Shown here one piece after another: positions 24,860 to 33,957 of a DNA stretch of 64,000 bases. The stretch's first letter is position 1. Each line of letters opens with the position of its first letter. The DNA lies in assembly GCA_028293545.1 (NCBI GenBank), contig JAQGOP010000007.1, positions 153,220 through 217,219 of the forward strand, in the 5' to 3' direction. Origin of the DNA: Verrucomicrobiota bacterium (lineage in GTDB: Bacteria > Verrucomicrobiota > Verrucomicrobiia > Opitutales > Opitutaceae). Position numbers and translations under genes: made by a program. The notes below the pieces were generated by a model. That model searched no databases and was not told where the DNA came from. It saw only the letters and a program-made list of their open reading frames with translations.

Positions 24860-27061
24860 CGGGGCCTCGTAGATTTCGGCGAGAGCGACACCCGTGGTGC
24901 CGCCGACGCCGGAAACCTGCGCGGAATATACGCCGGGTTGGAGGGTGACCAGAATCACCGCGTCCTTGCTGCCGGCATCGAGGGCAAAGGCCCCGACCTG
25001 CGTCGAGGTGGTGATGACCGTCGCCGCATTCGCCGCGGAGCCCCAGTCATCGTTGCTCGCGACCAGGGTATCGGTGCCGTTCACGCGTTGGTAAAGTTCC
25101 AGCTTCGGGTTCGCGAGCGCGCCACCCACGCCGTAGAAGGCGAGCTTCGGGCCGACGCCGCGGATCAATACGCGGCAGGGCGATGATCCGCCGATCACGA
25201 ACCCCGCGATGAGGATCCCTTCACCGGTCCCGACCACCGTGCGCGCCGAAACATTGACCAGGCGAGGGGTGGTGGCGGTGAAAGTGCCATTGGGCGTGGC
25301 GTCGTAGATTTCCGCCAGCGCGATGCCGGTGGTGCTGCCGACGCCCGTGACCTTCACCGAATAAACGGCGTTGCCCTGGCTGGTGTAGAGCGCCGAGTCC
25401 TTGCTCGCGTCCGACTGCAGCGGGAAGGCTCCGACCGAGTTGGCCGTGGCCTTGACCTGCGCGTTGCCGGCCCAGTCGTTGTTCGAAAGTATGGTCACAC
25501 CGCTGTTTTGGTTGATGAGGTCGATCGTGGGATCAGCCAGCACGCCGCCGACGCCATAGGTCGTGAGCGTCGGGCCCACGCCGCGGATCAACGTCGGTTT
25601 GGGGCCGCTGGTGCCGGACCCGCCGATAACGAAGCCGACGAAGAGCGCCTCGGCGCCGGTGCTGACATTGGTGCGGACGGAAAGGTTAAACAGGCGCCCG
25701 ATGTCGACGGTCGCGGCAACGGTCAGCGTCGCGGGATTGCTGGTCGCGCTGCCGGCGACGTTGGTGGCAACGAGGCGGAATTGGTCGCCGTTCATGCCAA
25801 TCGTCACGCCTGTGACCGTGAGCGTGCCCGTCGCCGTGCCGCTGTAGGTCCCGCTATCGTTCAGGTTGATATAACCGCCGGCACCGGCGGCCAAACGCTG
25901 CCATTGATAAGTGGGAGCGGGGGCGCCGTTGGCGGCGGCGGAGAATTGCGCGCTCGCGCCGGGAGCCGAGGAGACGCCGGCGGGATGAGCGGTGATCGCG
26001 GGCGCCGTGATGTTGCTGGCGGGCGTGAACGTGAGCGTGAGCTGGATGTATCCGCACTCGGTCGAGTCGTAACCGTCGATCGCGATCCAGTAGGTGGTAC
26101 CGCCGACGGCCGTGAAGTTCAGCGTGCTGTAGCTGAGCTGGCCGGGGACCTGGTCGTCGTTCTTGGCGATGGTGGCGAGTCCTGAAACCGACGCGCCGGT
26201 GTAAACTCCCATCGTGGTGTCGAAACGGCTGCCATTCGTCGTGATCTGCATGCTGCCGTTGGCGGGCGCGGTCCATTTCCACCAGGATGATTTTCCACCG
26301 GCAAGGTCGGCGTGGAGCGGTTCGCCGGGTTCCTTGGTGCCGTAGACGCTAGTGCCGGTCACGTCGGCGGCGTTGGCGGTGAGGGTGATCGCCACGGCGT
26401 TCACAAAATTATCGTTCACCGCAGGAGTGGCCGCGCCGGGTGCGCCGTAAAGGCTTTGGCCACCCGTGATGTCGTCGCTCGCCAGGGCATCGACGCTGCT
26501 GATGTGGCTGTTCATCACCGCGGAAACGACTTGGGCGGCGTCGTCGGGATGGTCGAGGCCCAGCACGTGGCCGAGTTCATGCATGGAAACGCGGCGGATG
26601 TCCGGGTTGGTGCGTTGGGTGCCGCGATAAGAATCCCACGTGTAGAAGGTGTTGAAAATAATGTCGGACTCGACGCGCTCGTGGACCGACGGGAACGTCG
26701 ACGAGAGAGTCACCGCCAGCACGCCGCTGCCAAACGCGTCGCCGTAGACCTTGTCGCTGAACAAGATTTCGTTGTGATTGTTGTTGCGCGCCGAAGTGAC
26801 GCTCGGGTCGACGATCGTGGGGGCAAACTGCACCGTCCCGAGGACCGCGTTCCACGCGGCCATGGAGGCCTGCAGGCTGCTGCTCGGGTTCGTGCCGTCG
26901 ACGTACGCCGGGGTCGCCGTGGTGCCGAGCTTGATCTCGAAGGGGATCGTCCCGGGGAGCCAGACCGCGGTCGGCTGGATCGTGACGAAGGCGGGCGCGA
27001 GCGTGGCGCCGAGCAGGCTGAGGACCGAGCCGAGGAAAAGGGAGCGGATCTTAGTGTTCAA
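24857..27061 (-). CDS. Secreted matrixin-like (M10-type) metalloprotease with Ig-like and duplicated C-terminal domains
   Basis: A 734-residue secreted protease. I place the start at the TTG at 27061, which gives MNTKIRSLFLGSVLSLLGA, a good signal peptide, and overlaps the end of the upstream gene by 11 bp; a TTG 42 bp earlier is possible. The zinc motif HELGHVLGLDH is at residues 161-171. Next come a PPC-like beta domain (about 215-360), an Ig-like segment (APTYQWQRLAAG), and two tandem copies of a roughly 130-residue domain, each starting RLxN(L/V)S and ending ALAEIY, with LIRGVGP in each. The stop TAG is supplied by a repeat. Confidence 0.88.
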   Translation of the reverse strand: MNTKIRSLFLGSVLSLLGATLAPAFVTIQPTAVWLPGTIPFEIKLGTTATPAYVDGTNPSSSLQASMAAWNAVLGTVQFAPTIVDPSVTSARNNNHNEILFSDKVYGDAFGSGVLAVTLSSTFPSVHERVESDIIFNTFYTWDSYRGTQRTNPDIRRVSMHELGHVLGLDHPDDAAQVVSAVMNSHISSVDALASDDITGGQSLYGAPGAATPAVNDNFVNAVAITLTANAADVTGTSVYGTKEPGEPLHADLAGGKSSWWKWTAPANGSMQITTNGSRFDTTMGVYTGASVSGLATIAKNDDQVPGQLSYSTLNFTAVGGTTYWIAIDGYDSTECGYIQLTLTFTPASNITAPAITAHPAGVSSAPGASAQFSAAANGAPAPTYQWQRLAAGAGGYINLNDSGTYSGTATGTLTVTGVTIGMNGDQFRLVATNVAGSATSNPATLTVAATVDIGRLFNLSVRTNVSTGAEALFVGFVIGGSGTSGPKPTLIRGVGPTLTTYGVGGVLADPTIDLINQNSGVTILSNNDWAGNAQVKATANSVGAFPLQSDASKDSALYTSQGNAVYSVKVTGVGSTTGIALAEIYDATPNGTFTATTPRLVNVSARTVVGTGEGILIAGFVIGGSSPCRVLIRGVGPKLAFYGVGGALANPKLELYQRVNGTDTLVASNDDWGSAANAATVITTSTQVGAFALDAGSKDAVILVTLQPGVYSAQVSGVGGTTGVALAEIYEAP

Positions 27062-27677
27062 GCAGTTGAGGCTGGCGGGCGGTGGCCCGGATTTTCTGGG
27101 CAAAAACAGAGGGTGAAAGTGCGCCGGCGGTGGAGGCCGCGGCCGGGGCGGGCACGGCGTGTTCCATCGGGCCGGAAACCTCGCTGACGTCGCGCAGGGG
27201 TTCGCCGTTGCTGCGCGTGAGGTATTCGCGCTGCGTCGCGGGATCTTTGTGCACGCCGTAGAGGCCGTGCATCATGCGGACCAGCGGGAAAATCTGCGTG
27301 CCGTTGCCTTGGACGAAGAACACGGATTCCTCGCCGACCTTGAACTTCGGCGCGCCTTCGATCGTGAGTTCGCGGTCGCCGAGTTTTCCCCCGAGCACTT
27401 GGAGGACAACGGTCGCGGGAGGTTTCCCGGCGATGACCTGTTTCACTTCCAGCTCGACGCGCGAATAAATCATGTCGTCGCCGGAGGGCGAGAGGCGGCT
27501 TTCCGCGACGACGGACTTCACGACGGCTTGGACGATGTAATCGGACTGGTTGACGAGTTCGTCGAAGGTCGGGGGCACGACGGAGGTTGCGCGGCTGAAG
27601 GACGCGGCGACCAGGCAGGCGAGCCCGAGGGAGGTGAGGCGAAAGTGGCGGGAGAACCGGGAGGAAACTGGGTGCAT
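27051..27677 (-). CDS. Exported hypothetical protein upstream of the matrixin-like protease
   Basis: 208 residues. A signal peptide (LTSLGLACLVAASFSRA) is followed by VPPTFDELVNQSDYIVQAVV, a pattern found in proteins often encoded with secreted matrixins in Verrucomicrobia and Proteobacteria (recollection, unverified). The middle part is beta-rich with VVLQVLGGKLGDREL. No enzyme motif is seen. Its 3' end overlaps the protease start by 11 bp, so the two are translationally coupled; it may be a chaperone, inhibitor or maturation partner. Start at 27677 (ATG, MHPVSSRFSRHF). Confidence 0.78.
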   Translation of the reverse strand: MHPVSSRFSRHFRLTSLGLACLVAASFSRATSVVPPTFDELVNQSDYIVQAVVKSVVAESRLSPSGDDMIYSRVELEVKQVIAGKPPATVVLQVLGGKLGDRELTIEGAPKFKVGEESVFFVQGNGTQIFPLVRMMHGLYGVHKDPATQREYLTRSNGEPLRDVSEVSGPMEHAVPAPAAASTAGALSPSVFAQKIRATARQPQLLEH

Positions 27678-27755
27678 GGAAAGTGGGACCGAATTCAGGC
27701 CCTCGGCTGGGCGGGAAGCATCGAGCGGGAAAAGTGCGATTGGTTCCGCGCGTCC

Positions 27756-28094
27756 TTAACGGCGGTCCATCACGCGGACCTTTTCACCGGGCTCCGGGAA
27801 AAACTTGGTGGGGGGCTTGGTGTTGAATTTGTAGTCGAGCCAGGAGAACAGCATGAGCGCGATGCCCATGAAGCCGAGGAACTTGAGCTTGAGGAAAAAG
27901 CCCGCGAGCAGGATCGCACCAAAAATCAGCCCGATTTTGTCCAAGCCTCGCATCGATTTCGAAGGACTTTGGAGAACGTAACCCCGGCGCGCCGCCGGGA
28001 TGATGACCCAACCCTTGGACAGCCAGATGCGTACTTCGGAAGGTATTTCCTCGAGGGATTGTTCGTGTTTGTCGGATTTCGATGAGAGGCGCAT
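27756..28094 (-). CDS. Small membrane protein of unknown function
   Basis: 112 residues. The N-terminal half is hydrophilic (LEEIPSEVRIWLSKGW); the C-terminal half has two adjacent hydrophobic segments (IGLIFGAILLAGFFL and FLGFMGIALMLFSWL) and ends with charged residues. It may be a cytoplasmic domain anchored by a two-helix hairpin. No similarity recognised. Start ATG at 28094; the operon relation to the protease pair downstream is likely because only 78 bp separate them. Region 28095-28264 upstream holds no gene I can support. Confidence 0.65.
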   Translation of the reverse strand: MRLSSKSDKHEQSLEEIPSEVRIWLSKGWVIIPAARRGYVLQSPSKSMRGLDKIGLIFGAILLAGFFLKLKFLGFMGIALMLFSWLDYKFNTKPPTKFFPEPGEKVRVMDRR

Positions 28095-28264
28095 TGGCAG
28101 GGTGGGCGCAGTACGCGAAATTGTCGTACCGGAGGCCGCTCAGGTTGGAGGATTTGACACTTTCCGGCGGCTTTCGTGCCGGATCATCGCTCGCAACGTG
28201 ATGTCGCGCCACGTGGCTGGCAAGCGCTCCCGCTGGCTGGCACGGAATTTTTTCGGGCCGGCTA

Positions 28265-28918
28265 TCAAGCCGACAATTCGGAGGGCGGACCGACCGGCGT
28301 GGTGCGCCAGTTGAACGCGATGGCGAGGGCGCGAAAGACGAACGTGACGGCGATGGCCGCGAGGGCGGCGGGGGTGGCCGCGACTTCGAGGGTCACGCTC
28401 AGGAAAACAAACGTGACGGCCCCGCCCACGGCGGTGAGCACATAAAACTGCCCGGGTTTGAAGACGAGCGGTTCCTCCCCCGTGATGATGTCGCGCAACA
28501 GGCCGCCGCCCGCCGCGTTGATCACCCCGACCAGGATTGCCGCAGGGACCGCGAGACCAGATTGGAGGGATTTTTGGGTCCCGAACGCCGCGTAGGCGCC
28601 GAGTCCCAACGCGTCGATCACCGCGATCAGGCGCCGGAATCGCGTGATGTGCCGGCCAAAAAGCGCCCCGGCGACCGTGGCCGCCAGGACGACTTCGATA
28701 TAGCGCGGGTCCGAGAGGAGGGGCGTGGGCCCGTCGCCTTGGATGAAAACGCCGTCGCGGATGAGCCCGCCGCCGATGCCCGAGGCCAGCGCGAGGAAAA
28801 ACATGCCGACGATATCGTAACCGCGCTTGATCGCCGCGAGCGTGCCGGTGAGGGCAAAAGCAAAGGTCGCGCCCAGGTCGATGAACGCCGGCAGCTGGAA
28901 CGCGTGGTTGGAGATCAC
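28265..28918 (-). CDS. Trimeric intracellular cation (TRIC) channel family protein
   Basis: A 217-residue membrane protein of the bacterial TRIC/UPF0126 family. Duplicated GGGxxRD motifs are visible (ASGIGGGLIRDGVF and NAAGGGLLRDIIT), plus about seven hydrophobic helices. The GTG at 28918 (MISNHAFQLPAFID) is chosen as start; the longer frame upstream translates a family A repeat (RGGSETAPYA) and cannot be real. Conducts monovalent cations across the inner membrane. Confidence 0.88.
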   Translation of the reverse strand: MISNHAFQLPAFIDLGATFAFALTGTLAAIKRGYDIVGMFFLALASGIGGGLIRDGVFIQGDGPTPLLSDPRYIEVVLAATVAGALFGRHITRFRRLIAVIDALGLGAYAAFGTQKSLQSGLAVPAAILVGVINAAGGGLLRDIITGEEPLVFKPGQFYVLTAVGGAVTFVFLSVTLEVAATPAALAAIAVTFVFRALAIAFNWRTTPVGPPSELSA

Positions 28919-28970
28919 GGTGGAATCGAGCGCTGCCGCGCGAGAGAAGTCAAAACCACTGCCTGCAGCG

Positions 28971-29105
28971 TAGGGCGCGGTCTCCGACCCGCCTCTGGGG
29001 GGCAGAAGCGGCGGAAGCGATAAGCGGTCAGCTTCAGGTTCCCAAAGCTTCCAGCCCAAAGCCGATGCCGTTCCCCGGAAGCGGTCGGGGACTGCGCGCC
29101 GCCTA
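28971..29105. repeat. Family A repeat pair, right arm at asparaginase stop
   Basis: Forward copy at 28971-28995 and diverged reverse copy at 29077-29105. The outer TAG of the right arm (29103-29105, minus strand) is the asparaginase stop codon. It occupies most of the gap between asparaginase and the TRIC gene. Confidence 0.72.
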
Positions 29106-30110
29106 ATACCGGAAAAACATTTCCTGCAGCGCGGCGGGGTCGCTCGTGCGCTGGAGGCCGAGCATCAGGAGGACGCGCGATTTCTGGGGATTGAGTTCGT
29201 CGGCGGCGATGAAGCCGAGTTCGTCGTCGTTGACCTCGATGTTGCGCTCGACCACGCCGCCGCCGGTGCGCGAACTGCGGACCACCGCCACGCCACTGCG
29301 CGTCGCGGCGGCACACGCGGCGAGCGCGGTGGCATTCACGTTGCCGTCGCCGACGCCGGCGACGACCAGGCCTTTTGCGCCGGCGCGCACGGCTGCGTCG
29401 ATCAGTTCGCGGCCCATCCCGGCGTAGGCATAGACGATTTCGACGCGCGGGAGAGTCGAGCCCGCCGCGACGTCGAACTCGCTCTCGGCGGTGTGCCGCC
29501 GCACCGGGGACGCGTAAAGATGGAGGCGACCCGCGTGCACCAGGCCGGCGAGGCCGCGGTCGGTCGCCTTGAAGGTCCCGACCTGCGTGGTGTTCGTCTT
29601 CGAGACTTCGCGCGCGAAATGGATTTCATCGTTGGCGACCACCAGCACCCCGCGCCCGCTCGCCTCCGGATGCGCGGCGACGGCGACGGCGTTGTAGAGA
29701 TTCATGGGTCCGTCCGCGCTGATCTCCGTGGCGGGCCGCATCGCGCCCACGAGCACGACCGGCTTGCGGCTGCGCACGACCAAATTGAGGAAGTAGCCGG
29801 TTTCCTCCATCGTGTCGGTGCCGTGCGTGATGACGACCGCGGCAAGATCGGGTTCAGCCAGCGCCGCGGCGGTGCGCTCGGCCAGCTTCAGCCAGACCGA
29901 TTCGTTCATGTCCTGGCTGCCCAACGCCGCGACTTGCTCGACCTCGAGCCGAGCGAGCGTCGCAAGCTGCGGCACCGCGCCAATGAGGGCATCGATGGAA
30001 AACGCCGCCGCCTGGTAACCGCGCGATCCCCCAGTTTGCGCGCCGGCAATCGTGCCCCCGGTGGCAAGCACGCGAATGCGGGGCAGGGAATGAGAATTCG
30101 AGGCAGGCAT
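29103..30110 (-). CDS. Asparaginase (type I/II-like)
   Basis: A 335-residue L-asparaginase. The two nucleophile motifs are present: VLATGGTIAG near the N-terminus and HGTDTMEET in the central region. The start ATG at 30110 (MPASNSHSLPRIRV) leaves no signal peptide, suggesting the cytosolic form. The reaction is L-asparagine to L-aspartate and ammonia. Its stop TAG is in a diverged copy of repeat A. Upstream is the repeat-filled region that starts the Gfo/Idh gene facing the other way. Confidence 0.92.
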   Translation of the reverse strand: MPASNSHSLPRIRVLATGGTIAGAQTGGSRGYQAAAFSIDALIGAVPQLATLARLEVEQVAALGSQDMNESVWLKLAERTAAALAEPDLAAVVITHGTDTMEETGYFLNLVVRSRKPVVLVGAMRPATEISADGPMNLYNAVAVAAHPEASGRGVLVVANDEIHFAREVSKTNTTQVGTFKATDRGLAGLVHAGRLHLYASPVRRHTAESEFDVAAGSTLPRVEIVYAYAGMGRELIDAAVRAGAKGLVVAGVGDGNVNATALAACAAATRSGVAVVRSSRTGGGVVERNIEVNDDELGFIAADELNPQKSRVLLMLGLQRTSDPAALQEMFFRY

Positions 30111-30173
30111 GTGCGGATGGGGCGAAAGGCTGCAGCTGCGGCGGTGCCGGGACAAGCTCAGTGCGACTCACTT

Positions 30174-30372
30174 TTTAACCACGAAGGCTCGGGCCTCCGA
30201 GGGTCGGCCGCAAAGAAGCGCAAGTTTCGAGGGCTTCGAATCAAAATTTCCGCGCGCTTGTAAGCGCTCCCAAATTTCCGCCGCAGCCCCGGAAATTTTT
30301 GCGCTTCTTTGCGGCCAACAGTCGGGATCCGAAAATCCAGATTCGTGTTCATTCGTGTCCATTCGTGGTCAA
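30174..30372. repeat. Family D repeat element (long inverted repeat)
   Basis: The core 30206-30316 has perfect 18-bp ends: GGCCGCAAAGAAGCGCAA and its complement. It is flanked by AACCACGAA and TTCGTGGTCAA type sequences. A related element lies at 48063-48176. This fills most of the 353-bp gap between asparaginase and the + strand Gfo/Idh gene; both strands carry stop-free stretches that give misleading short ORFs. Confidence 0.85.
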
Positions 30373-30463
30373 CCGGATTGGCGGTGGGGGCGGCGCCCAT
30401 GAAAAACATTGTGCTTTTTTTCCGGATTTGTGGCTAACCCTTCATTCCCTGCTCCCTCCCCCA

Positions 30464-31372
30464 ATGAATTCTCCCCTCAAGCTCGGCATCATCGGCCTCG
30501 ATACTTCGCACGTGCTCGTTTTCAGCGACACGTTCAATAACCCTGCCTCGAAGCAGGCCTTGAAAGGAGCGCGCATCACGGTCGCCTGGCCGGGCGGCTC
30601 GCCGGACATCCAGTCCAGCATCAGCCGCGTGCCCGGTTACACCACCGAGCTCCGCGAGAAATTCGGCGTCGAGATCGTCGACAGCCCCGAGGCCGTCGCC
30701 CAGGCCTGCGATGCGATCCTGCTCACGTCGCTCGACGGGCGCACCCACCCCGGGCAGTTCGCGCGCATCGCGCCCTTTGGAAAACCCGTGTTCATGGACA
30801 AGCCGTTCGCGGTCAGCACCGCCGACGCCAAGGCGATTTTTGCGACGGCGAAAAAACACAACGTCCGGTTGTTCTCCTCTTCCTCGCTCCGTTTCACCGA
30901 GGCGCTCGTGAAGGTCGTCACCCCGGAAAATCGCGCGACCGTGCGCGGCGCGGATTTCTGCGGCGCGGCTGCGCACGAGCCGACAAACCCGGGCCTTTAC
31001 TGGTATGGGATCCACGCCGTCGAAATGCTTTTCACGACGATGGGCCGCGGCTGCCGCAGCGTGCGCTGCGTTTCCACGGAGAACTCAGACCTGGCCACCG
31101 GCGTCTGGGCCGATGGCCGCATCGGCACGGTCCGCGGCAGTCGCACGGGAAATTACGAGATGCACGGGCTCGTGCATTTCGAGAAGACGACCGTCGCGGT
31201 CAACGTCCAGACCCAAGCCAAGCCGTTTTACGCGAGCCTGACCGAGGCGTTCCTCGCTTTTTTCCAAGGCGGGCCGACGCCGATCGATCCCGAGGAAACC
31301 ATCGAGCTGATCCGCTTCATCGAAGCGGCCAACGAGAGCGCGGCGAACAACGGCAGGGAAGTCCTCCTGTAG
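30464..31372 (+). CDS. Gfo/Idh/MocA family oxidoreductase
   Basis: A 302-residue NAD(P)-binding protein. It begins LKLGIIGLDTSHVLVF, with a variant Rossmann loop, and carries FMDKPFAV, the family lysine motif. The C-terminal domain includes NPGLYWYGIHAVEML. Start at the ATG 30464, preferred over a long upstream frame running through a repeat. Just downstream is the GH36-type alpha-galactosidase gene (64-bp gap), so it could process the product of that glycosidase. Its stop TAG (31370-31372) is the beginning of a family A repeat. Confidence 0.85.
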   Translation: MNSPLKLGIIGLDTSHVLVFSDTFNNPASKQALKGARITVAWPGGSPDIQSSISRVPGYTTELREKFGVEIVDSPEAVAQACDAILLTSLDGRTHPGQFARIAPFGKPVFMDKPFAVSTADAKAIFATAKKHNVRLFSSSSLRFTEALVKVVTPENRATVRGADFCGAAAHEPTNPGLYWYGIHAVEMLFTTMGRGCRSVRCVSTENSDLATGVWADGRIGTVRGSRTGNYEMHGLVHFEKTTVAVNVQTQAKPFYASLTEAFLAFFQGGPTPIDPEETIELIRFIEAANESAANNGREVLL

Positions 31373-31395
31373 GGCGCGGTCTTCGACCCGCCGGC
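31370..31395. repeat. Family A single copy at a gene 3' end
   Basis: TAGGGCGCGGTCTTCGACCC follows directly from the last codon of the Gfo/Idh gene; the TAG is its stop codon. No inverted partner is found before the next start at 31437. Confidence 0.85.
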
Positions 31396-31436
31396 TCGGC
31401 CCCGCAGCACGTCGGGACGCGACCCGTTCCTCGATC

Positions 31437-33893
31437 ATGAAGCTCGAAATCAAATCCGGAAAAATCACGTGGTCTTCCGGTGGATTCGAGTTCGGTCCCG
31501 GCGCGCCCAAACTGCGCATCGACGGCGCCGAAGTGAACCTGCGTTTTTCGGGGGTGAACGGATCGAATAGGAAGAGGATCGCGACGTGGCGCGCGGGCGG
31601 CACGGAGTTGGCCATGGCCTTCGCCCAGGAGGCCGCGGGACGGATCCGGGTGACGACGACGCTGCGAAATGATTCCACGCAGCCGCGCACGCTCAATCAC
31701 GTGACCCTGTTCGAATGCCGACGCGTGCTCCTGGGCGCGGCGCCTGCCGAGGTCCGGGTGCTCGAGCAAAACGCGTACGTCGGCCACGTGCGCACGCCGC
31801 GGCAGATGTGGTCGGGCAGTGACGGACTCAAGGCGCTCGACGGCACGATGGGCGCCTTCACGAGCCAGAATCACGCCGTGTTTTATGATCCCGCGGTGAG
31901 GCGCGCGGTGTTGGTCGGTTTTGAAACCGTCGACCGCTGGCTGCCGGAGATCAAAGGACGGATGAACGCCGCCGTGGGACGGGCGGCGTCGGTGATGGAT
32001 AACGTGGACGGCGGCGCGCCGCAAAATTCGGAAACCGCCGCCAGCGCGGCCGCCGAGCCGGGTCGCGTGCCGCCGTTTCGCCGGTTTGAAATCGGTTTTG
32101 ACGGCGGCGATTTACGGATCGAGCCCGGGGAGTTGATCAAGCTCGGCGACTTCGTCCTCGAAGACGGCAACGATCCGCTGGACCTGCTGGCGGGCCATGG
32201 TGCGCGGATCAAATTGCGGAATAAATTTCCCGATCCGCCCGGGCCGCTGGCGAACTGGTGCAGCTGGTACCCGTACCGCTTGGGGGTCAGCGAGGAAAAC
32301 GTGCGTGCGACCGCCCGCGTCGCCCGCGCGCGCAACCTCGACCAACTCGGGTTGAAATATCTCCAGGTCGACCTCGGGTGGGAAAAGGACAACATCCCGA
32401 CTTACTTCGAGGAGAATGAGCGTTTTTCGCACGGCCTCGGGTGGCTGAGCGCGCGGCTGCGCGCGGAGTCATTCGAGCTCGGCGTGTGGGTTGGCGTGCT
32501 TTGTGTCGCGGACACGCACCCGATCGCACGCGAACACCCGGAGTGGCTGCTGCGCGGCGAGGATGGGAAGCCATTCGTCAATTACCACTGGTTCTGGGAG
32601 CCGTTCTGCGCGGTGTACTCGCTCGATGTCTCGCATCCGGGAGCGCAGGTGTGGCTGCGGGAAAATTTCACCGCGCTCGCGCGGAAAGGCGTGCGCTACG
32701 TGAAGTGGGATTTTGCGGGCATCGTGACCGGTGAAAAACTGCGTCGTCGTCACGCCCCGCGGATGGTCAACGCGCGGGCGCGGGAAGCGGTGCGCACGGC
32801 GTTCCGGATCGCGCAGGACGCGCTCAACTCGCAGGGCGAGCCGGCGCTGATGCTCGATTGTTCGGGCGTCGACTATGCGGGCGCCGGCGTGACGGGCCTG
32901 GCGTACGCCAACCTCGACACGGGGAACAGCGGCATCGGCTGGCGGCACCTGCGCGAAGTCTACACGAGCTATGCGTGTCATTTGTTCAAGCACCGCTGGG
33001 CGCTGCTCCAGCCCTCGTGCCTCGTGGTCGGCCTGCCCGGGACGCTCGAGGAGGCGCGGCTGCGCGCCACGGTGACCTTCATGGGCGCGGGCCACGTCGA
33101 TATCGGCGACGACCTGATCACGCTGCCGGAGGATCGTTGGTCGGTGCTGCTCGCGACGCTGCCGCCGAATGATACGCCGGCGAAGGTGGTGGACCTGTTT
33201 CACCCGGTCCGCACCGGCACGCTCACGTATCTCGCGATGATCAAGTCGAAGGAGAAAAAAGACCCGAAGGCGGAGAAACGGTCGGCGATGGAAGCGCCGC
33301 AGGAGCGCGCGCCGGAGGGCACGAATATCTGGGCGCTGCCGGTGAAAACCGATTGGGACGAGTGGACGCTCGTGGCGGTCTATAACTGGACGGAGCCCGC
33401 GATCGAGCCGGGCTCGGGCGTGAATTTGGCGCGACGATACCAGGTCGAGCTCACCCGGCTGGGGTTGCCGGCGGATGGAAAATTTTGGGCGTACGAATTT
33501 TGGTCCGGCCAATTTTTCGGGGAGATTCCGCGGGCGGAGATTTCACCCGGCGCGTATCGTCATCCGGGCGACTTCACCCATCCGATCCAGCAATCGGGGC
33601 CAGGATGGTTCGACATCGGGTTCCACGGCCCGGCGGTGAAGCTGGTGATCTTGCGGCGACCGCGGGCGCATCCCTGGCCGCTCGGCACGAGTTTCCACCA
33701 GAGCGGCGGGCGCGAACTCGCGGACGTGAAGTGGAACGCGAGGACCCGCACGCTCTCGGGGCGCCTGCTGCGGCCGAAGGGACAAAGCGGATTCATCATG
33801 ATCGCGTGCCCTGAAAAATCCGGGGTGCGCGCGCACCGGCTCAGCCTCACCGCCATGAGCGATTCCACGAAGTGGTCGGTGCAATTAGGGTAG
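31437..33893 (+). CDS. Alpha-galactosidase-like glycoside hydrolase (GH36 type)
   Basis: An 818-residue (beta/alpha)8 glycosidase with N-terminal beta domain. NWCSWYPYRLG starts the catalytic domain; YLQVDLGWEKD and YVKWDFAG follow, with Asp425 the probable nucleophile, and LMLDCSGVDYAG contains a second acidic candidate (Asp474). There is a lysine/glutamate-rich insertion (KSKEKKDPKAEKRSAME, around residue 610) between the catalytic and C-terminal domains. No signal peptide, so it probably acts in the cytosol or after uptake. It is 64 bp downstream of a Gfo/Idh/MocA gene. Family 27/36 versus a related clan member cannot be settled by eye. Confidence 0.82.
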   Translation: MKLEIKSGKITWSSGGFEFGPGAPKLRIDGAEVNLRFSGVNGSNRKRIATWRAGGTELAMAFAQEAAGRIRVTTTLRNDSTQPRTLNHVTLFECRRVLLGAAPAEVRVLEQNAYVGHVRTPRQMWSGSDGLKALDGTMGAFTSQNHAVFYDPAVRRAVLVGFETVDRWLPEIKGRMNAAVGRAASVMDNVDGGAPQNSETAASAAAEPGRVPPFRRFEIGFDGGDLRIEPGELIKLGDFVLEDGNDPLDLLAGHGARIKLRNKFPDPPGPLANWCSWYPYRLGVSEENVRATARVARARNLDQLGLKYLQVDLGWEKDNIPTYFEENERFSHGLGWLSARLRAESFELGVWVGVLCVADTHPIAREHPEWLLRGEDGKPFVNYHWFWEPFCAVYSLDVSHPGAQVWLRENFTALARKGVRYVKWDFAGIVTGEKLRRRHAPRMVNARAREAVRTAFRIAQDALNSQGEPALMLDCSGVDYAGAGVTGLAYANLDTGNSGIGWRHLREVYTSYACHLFKHRWALLQPSCLVVGLPGTLEEARLRATVTFMGAGHVDIGDDLITLPEDRWSVLLATLPPNDTPAKVVDLFHPVRTGTLTYLAMIKSKEKKDPKAEKRSAMEAPQERAPEGTNIWALPVKTDWDEWTLVAVYNWTEPAIEPGSGVNLARRYQVELTRLGLPADGKFWAYEFWSGQFFGEIPRAEISPGAYRHPGDFTHPIQQSGPGWFDIGFHGPAVKLVILRRPRAHPWPLGTSFHQSGGRELADVKWNARTRTLSGRLLRPKGQSGFIMIACPEKSGVRAHRLSLTAMSDSTKWSVQLG

Positions 33894-33957
33894 GGCGCGG
33901 TCTCCGACCCGCCTCGGAAAACGTCGCGCCACAGCGGCGGGTCGGAGAGCGCGCCTA
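33891..33957. repeat. Family A inverted repeat between convergent genes
   Basis: Left arm 33891-33915 and right arm 33934-33957 are inverted copies with a loop of about 18 bp. The outer TAG on + (33891-33893) is the stop of the GH36 gene and the outer TAG on minus (33955-33957) is the stop of the permease gene; the whole intergenic gap is the repeat. Confidence 0.9.

Noticed and set aside
28250..28285. Hairpin near the TRIC 3' end as a terminator
   Set aside because: A T tract lies on the wrong side of the hairpin for the minus-strand transcript.
28918..29059. N-terminal extension of the TRIC gene upstream of GTG 28918
   Set aside because: Reads through a family A repeat (RGGSETAPYA); channel family length fits the GTG start.
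30158..30409. Short minus-strand ORF in the gap with RKEAQKFPGLRRKFGSA
   Set aside because: Translation of the family D repeat; the same peptide appears in the other copy, so similarity is due to repeated DNA and not a protein.
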